Shown here: piece after piece, positions 35,318 to 38,912 of the stretch | Position numbering within the stretch: position 1 is the first letter of the stretch | Layout of the letters: every line of letters starts with the position of its first letter | Assembly (NCBI RefSeq): GCF_902774605.1 | Contig: NZ_CACYJE010000030.1 | Location: forward strand, 1-38,912 | DNA from: an uncultured Methanobrevibacter sp. | Lineage (GTDB): Archaea > Methanobacteriota > Methanobacteria > Methanobacteriales > Methanobacteriaceae | DNA length: 38,912 nt | Direction of reading: 5' to 3' | The notes under the pieces: model-generated | What the model was told of the DNA's origin: nothing | The model's input: the letters and a program-made list of their open reading frames with translations, nothing else | Databases searched by the model: none | Translations under genes and position numbers: made by a program

Positions 35318-36190
35318 TTATAACTTTATTGTAGCAACGCGGGGCTCCACAAAACATGACGGCCTGATTGACACTATCCTAACGCCGCTTGCCCTTTGAT
35401 TGCCAATATTCAAATAAGTGCCTAAGACAGTAGTCCTGCCGCCGAAGCCTAACGGCCCGATATTGGTGTTGTTTAACCTTTCAGTAATTTCCTTTTCAAC
35501 GCTGCTTTGATTATCAAGGCTTCCATAAGCAATCGATTTGAGCAGTAGTGAAGTGGCCTCGTAATGTGTTCTTCCAATGCCTATCGAAGGTATCGATGGA
35601 GTGCAGCCCAACATTTTAAGGGATGATTCCAGCCATTCGCAGGCAGTGCCTATCACATTATCGAATGAACGCTGATGGTAAACCCTATATGTCTTGGACC
35701 TGATTTCAGGACCTCCCCCTTCAAGCAGAAGATGAACGTTCAGCGTGTCCTCGGAAATATCTCTCTTATAGGTGGATTCGTCATTGGCATTGTCGATTAG
35801 CACTGATGCGGGGCGAAGCATTCCTGGCTTTTCATATAATCCTTGGCTTTGCTCTATTCTTTCAACGGCATTTCCTTTAACTGCCATTGGGCGTGCGGGA
35901 AGATTGTTCAATCCGTCATATATCCCCTCATGAATCTGGTTCAGCATTTCACCGGTGATTTGTCTTTTCGAACCGATTTCAATTATCACATGAGGAATTC
36001 CAGTGTCATCACATAATGGGAATCTGTTTTTCTCTGCGACTTGATAGTTTTCCAGAATTATTTCCAATGCCCATTTAGCATTCTCATCTTCCTCTCTTGA
36101 TATGGCATCTTTTAAAGCTTTATGCTTGTCTTCGGATAGTGTGGTTGAAGCTTTAATGATTGTTTCGCTAACTTCTTCGGATATGCTCAT
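35318..36190 (-). CDS. class I fumarase alpha-type protein without beta partner
   Basis: A 290-residue protein of the class I fumarase/tartrate dehydratase alpha family, which holds an oxygen-sensitive 4Fe-4S cluster for hydration chemistry. The three cluster cysteines are conserved at the right spacing: Cys60 in PLCDDTG, Cys196 in LGCTPSIPSIGIGRT, and Cys279 in IRPSCFVEPR; NIGPLGFGGRTTVLG is the family motif before the last. No beta (swivelling) subunit is encoded in the window, so either it is elsewhere or this protein acts differently. I choose the ATG at 36190 (GAGTGAT before it) over a frame start at 36262, which would overlap the upstream gene by 68 bases. Confidence 0.82.
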   Translation of the reverse strand: MSISEEVSETIIKASTTLSEDKHKALKDAISREEDENAKWALEIILENYQVAEKNRFPLCDDTGIPHVIIEIGSKRQITGEMLNQIHEGIYDGLNNLPARPMAVKGNAVERIEQSQGLYEKPGMLRPASVLIDNANDESTYKRDISEDTLNVHLLLEGGGPEIRSKTYRVYHQRSFDNVIGTACEWLESSLKMLGCTPSIPSIGIGRTHYEATSLLLKSIAYGSLDNQSSVEKEITERLNNTNIGPLGFGGRTTVLGTYLNIGNQRASGVRIVSIRPSCFVEPRVATIKL

Positions 36191-36194
36191 ATGA

Positions 36195-37097
36195 TCACTC
36201 TGGAGTTGCCAGATCACTTGATTTGTCTGGTGATGCGATAGCTTCTGGATAGTATTCATCAATCATTCTTTTAACAAGTTTAACCTGTTTTATGCGTGCA
36301 ACCGCTTCTGCTTCGGTAGTGTCCCAATTATGATTGGCGGCGACTGACCCTCCGGTTTTAAGATAGACTGGAGAAGCCACCTTAATGAAGCTTGGCACCT
36401 CATAATGTCTTATGAATCCTCCTGTTGATTTCGGGTTTTCAGTATGCAAGTCCAATGACATGTCAGTTGCTTTCCTGATTGCCGCAATCATTGGTATCTG
36501 AAGGTCTCGAACAGGGTTTAAAGAGTTTAAACCATTGGCCTCCAATAGCTTTGCTGATGCCGGATTGGAATGGCCTGCATGTGCGGATAATTTGAAATGG
36601 GCATTTTGTGGAATTTCGCCTTCACTTCTCATTTGGTTTAAAACCCATAGCAATCCCTCATCATACAATAATATTCCGCGAACGCCAAGCCTGCATGCTC
36701 TTTTAACATCCTCTATTGCATAGACCAGATTATCATAGCCTCTAAGGCGATAACCGATCCTGCTTCCTTCCTTGGTGTGAACTGTAGCGGAAGTGTCGTA
36801 TGTTGCTCTTGGACCTACTGAAAGGAACAATTCGCATCCGTAATCCTTTGCAAGCATGACCATTTCAGTGATTTCCTCATCAGTGAGCATCATTATTCCC
36901 TTTGTCTGGGTTACCCTGTGAATGAACACGTCATTTTCCTTGGATGCCTCAAGCAATGCCCTCATTGTCTTTGGAGACTGTATTCCTGGAACTTCAAAAC
37001 GATACTGTCCGCCATCAGCGAATCGCTTAGGTGAATTGTAATCTTTTGAAGCATCTTCAATACCAATTTTTTTAAGGAATTCCATTGTATCATCCAT
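36195..37097 (-). CDS. U32-like TIM-barrel protein
   Basis: A protein of about 300 residues that resembles the peptidase U32/YegQ-type TIM barrel group: LAKDYGCELFLSVGPRA, a beta-strand/turn GVRGILLYDEGLLWVLN and SAHAGHSNPASAKLLEANGLNSLNP. Despite the name, characterised U32 proteins mostly act in RNA hydroxylation or ring modification with iron-sulfur partners; here no cysteine cluster typical of those is obvious, and the setting suggests acid metabolism instead. ATG 37097 has AGGAG at suitable spacing; ATG 37106 is adjacent to that element. It follows the PrpD-like gene directly and precedes the fumarase-like gene by four bases. Confidence 0.68.
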   Translation of the reverse strand: MDDTMEFLKKIGIEDASKDYNSPKRFADGGQYRFEVPGIQSPKTMRALLEASKENDVFIHRVTQTKGIMMLTDEEITEMVMLAKDYGCELFLSVGPRATYDTSATVHTKEGSRIGYRLRGYDNLVYAIEDVKRACRLGVRGILLYDEGLLWVLNQMRSEGEIPQNAHFKLSAHAGHSNPASAKLLEANGLNSLNPVRDLQIPMIAAIRKATDMSLDLHTENPKSTGGFIRHYEVPSFIKVASPVYLKTGGSVAANHNWDTTEAEAVARIKQVKLVKRMIDEYYPEAIASPDKSSDLATPE

Positions 37098-37109
37098 GAA
37101 TCTCATCTC

Positions 37110-38516
37110 CTAACCGTTTAATTTTCGAACGACATATTTCATCGTATACTCTTCAAGTGAATCGATCACTGTCAAATTGTTGATGTCATATTGAGGGTTC
37201 AGTCCCTTGAACTTGTCAATGAGGTCGCGCAGCTGGAACGGGTTTTCGAAATCGCCCTTTGGAAGCAGGGTGATGTTCTGGAACACTCCGTTTCTGAAGT
37301 GCTCATCCAGTTTTATAATGACGTTTGAAGGTCTCTTGTCCGGATAGAGTTCGTTTAACTTATCATCAGATAATAACAGCATGTTATTGACGAGGTTCTT
37401 GATGCTGTTAACCTTATCGACAGTCGAGTAGTTATCCAAAAGGCCGAATTCTATCAGTTGATTAATCTCATCTACACTGACTTCCCCGACAACCAGCGCT
37501 ATTGCCACTGCATACGGGAGGCTTTGCTTGAGTTCCTCGAGGTTTTTGGGATTGAAGTTATTGTGGTCAGCGGCGATTGCATAAGTCTTGACTGCCACAT
37601 TCTTGATATGGTCATATTCCTCTCCAATGCTTGCCTTCAGCTTCAGTGCAGTGTCTATTGAGGAGTGCAGGTGCCTGCAGAATGGGTATTTCTTAAAGTA
37701 TATGTCTCTCACGCGCACTTTGCCAACGTCTTTAAGTGCATCTTCAAGTGAGAAGCTTTCTGCATCATAATCATCATCATAGACCATTGTTTTAAGAAAT
37801 CCTTCTTTTCCTTCAAATATTGTTCCGCTTCCTGTGAAGCCGTTTCTTGCAAGGAATGCTGATAGCAATCCATTATACACTGCTTTTCCTGCATGCAATG
37901 ATTTGCCCATAGATCCGCCATGGTCTGATTCGAGAAGTCCGGCCGCTTGTGTTCCGCATAATCCCAATGCATTTAATATTTGAGTTTCATCAAGCTTAAG
38001 GAGTTTGGATGCAACCACTCCAGAAACGAAAGTACCTACTGTTCCGGTCGTGTGGAATCCCTTGTTTCTGTGTTCGGGATTGACTATTTTGCCCAGAAGT
38101 ATTCCCACTTCATAACCTACCATGACTCCCTCCAGGAATTCCTTTCCGCTTAAATCATAGCTTTCGGCAATGGCAAGTGCGGTTGGGAAAATCACCGCTC
38201 CCAAATGGATTTGAGCTCCCCTGTGACCATCATCCAATTCCAGCGTGTGAGCAGCCACACCATTTACGAATGCTGCATTCAAAACATCTGTTTTTATCCC
38301 CGTTCCAATAACAGTTGCCTTTAAATTAGAATTCTCGTTAGTTGAAAATATTTCTCCAATGGTGTTTAATGCTATTTTTGAAGCATCCTCCTTGATTCCG
38401 CGATAGGTTACTCCAAAAAAGTCCAGGAATGCTGCTTTTACAGTAGTGATGGATTCCACAGTTGCCTGTTCATAGCGATAGTTTGATATAAATTTAGAAA
38501 TATTTTGTAAAAACAT
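37110..38516 (-). CDS. MmgE/PrpD family protein (2-methylcitrate dehydratase-like)
   Basis: A 468-residue protein of the MmgE/PrpD family, which includes 2-methylcitrate dehydratase, cis-aconitate decarboxylase and iminodisuccinate epimerase. Seen: the N-terminal helical domain, the active-site stretch LELDDGHRGAQIHLGAVIFPTAL (in part: DDGHRGAQIHLG), a GKSLHAGKAVYNGLLSA block (Gly-Lys and His near the site), and YFKKYPFCRHLHSSID, the K-x-Y-P-x-C-x-x-x-H family motif. Length is typical. A GGTG element lies before the ATG. It is flanked by a transporter-like gene upstream and the U32-like gene downstream, with a three-base gap to that stop. Substrate not deducible; a tri- or dicarboxylic acid is likely. 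Confidence 0.9.
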   Translation of the reverse strand: MFLQNISKFISNYRYEQATVESITTVKAAFLDFFGVTYRGIKEDASKIALNTIGEIFSTNENSNLKATVIGTGIKTDVLNAAFVNGVAAHTLELDDGHRGAQIHLGAVIFPTALAIAESYDLSGKEFLEGVMVGYEVGILLGKIVNPEHRNKGFHTTGTVGTFVSGVVASKLLKLDETQILNALGLCGTQAAGLLESDHGGSMGKSLHAGKAVYNGLLSAFLARNGFTGSGTIFEGKEGFLKTMVYDDDYDAESFSLEDALKDVGKVRVRDIYFKKYPFCRHLHSSIDTALKLKASIGEEYDHIKNVAVKTYAIAADHNNFNPKNLEELKQSLPYAVAIALVVGEVSVDEINQLIEFGLLDNYSTVDKVNSIKNLVNNMLLLSDDKLNELYPDKRPSNVIIKLDEHFRNGVFQNITLLPKGDFENPFQLRDLIDKFKGLNPQYDINNLTVIDSLEEYTMKYVVRKLNG

Positions 38517-38601
38517 AAAACACCCACTAATAGTATTATGTAATAGGTAGTATTAAAATAGTTAAGTTATGAGTTGAAACAATATTCAATGCCCAATTCA
38601 A

Positions 38602-38912
38602 TTATGCGATTGGAACCCCTGTTAAAACTAGAACGATGTGCGCTACAATTGCCGCTCCATAGTATGTTGATGCAATAACAAGCACTGTTATTACGATTGC
38701 TCTCCATCCCAATGCCTTGAATTCATTCCAGCTTTTGCCCATTCCAATACCAACGTATGCCAGAAATACGGTCACTATTGACAAAAGTTCAACTTGAGAC
38801 ACATACTTCAAAACGAATTCTGATGTCGGCATGCCTGGAAAAGCCAAGATAATGCCGATTACGCTTATGTAAAGGATTGATGAAATGTTGAATGGCAGGT
38901 ACCTCTCCATCC
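38602..38912 (-). CDS. C-terminal part of a transporter-like membrane protein
   Basis: Open frame running off the right window edge: about 102 visible residues with three to four membrane helices and a short charged turn GKSWNEFKALGW between them, typical of the last part of an anion or solute transporter. The first visible Met (38910) may be internal, since the frame is still open at the edge. A carboxylate permease or DUF3100-type membrane protein would fit the context, but family assignment is uncertain. It ends 85 bases before the PrpD-like start. Confidence 0.6.
   Translation of the reverse strand, partial: MERYLPFNISSILYISVIGIILAFPGMPTSEFVLKYVSQVELLSIVTVFLAYVGIGMGKSWNEFKALGWRAIVITVLVIASTYYGAAIVAHIVLVLTGVPIA

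Overview
The window reads as chromosomal DNA of a Methanobacteriales archaeon, most likely a Methanobrevibacter relative. Supporting signs are an AT-rich genome with archaeal TATA boxes, archaeal information-processing genes (TFB, Gar1, DnaG-type primase), a complete archaeal A1AO ATP synthase operon, a tRNA-Gln with the archaeal A1-U72 end, a giant DUF11 adhesin-like surface protein and a protein with a pseudomurein-binding-repeat-like segment. Species cannot be fixed from sequence reading alone.

Layout. (a) 83-6597: two divergent cell-surface genes, a 1640-residue beta-helix/DUF11 adhesin and a smaller anchored secreted protein, separated by a 458-base AT-rich gap with two hairpins. (b) 6636-8033: an AqpZ-like aquaporin and a nitroreductase-fold protein. 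(c) 8121-11222: a forward run of UMP kinase, TatD hydrolase, a zinc-ribbon membrane protein, two related YbjQ/UPF0145 proteins (one fused to a membrane domain) and a small membrane protein. (d) 11254-14083: TauE/SafE permease, an unknown membrane protein and an EamA transporter. (e) 14537-17289: a two-domain GT2 + MJ1255-type glycosyltransferase and an alpha/beta hydrolase with overlapping stop codons. (f) 17374-19468: tfb, gar1 and an RraA-like gene on the minus strand. (g) 19891-23728: DnaG primase, BioY, a DUF1284 protein, tRNA-Gln, an ATP-grasp enzyme and an unlisted 49-residue membrane peptide. (h) 23876-32722: the minus-strand ATP synthase operon atpHIKECFABD. (i) 32888-33622: two small genes of unknown role. 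(j) 33612-38912: a minus-strand operon with a transporter fragment, MmgE/PrpD, U32-like barrel, orphan class I fumarase alpha-type protein, short citrate synthase/citryl-CoA-lyase-like protein, nitroreductase and a small membrane protein.

How they work together. The ATP synthase keeps sodium-binding residues in both hairpins of its doubled c subunit, which fits an ion-driven synthase powered by methanogenesis. The surface genes and the double glycosyltransferase fit envelope building. The right-edge operon looks like a carboxylic-acid pathway with no obvious textbook counterpart and is the best candidate here for an undescribed system. The other notable points are in transcription: tfb has no ATG, GTG or TTG start for its zinc ribbon (an ACG with a well-placed Shine-Dalgarno is the best candidate) and appears to lack about eight residues of the B-reader region; and a near-perfect 34-base palindrome lies between the RraA-like gene and gar1.
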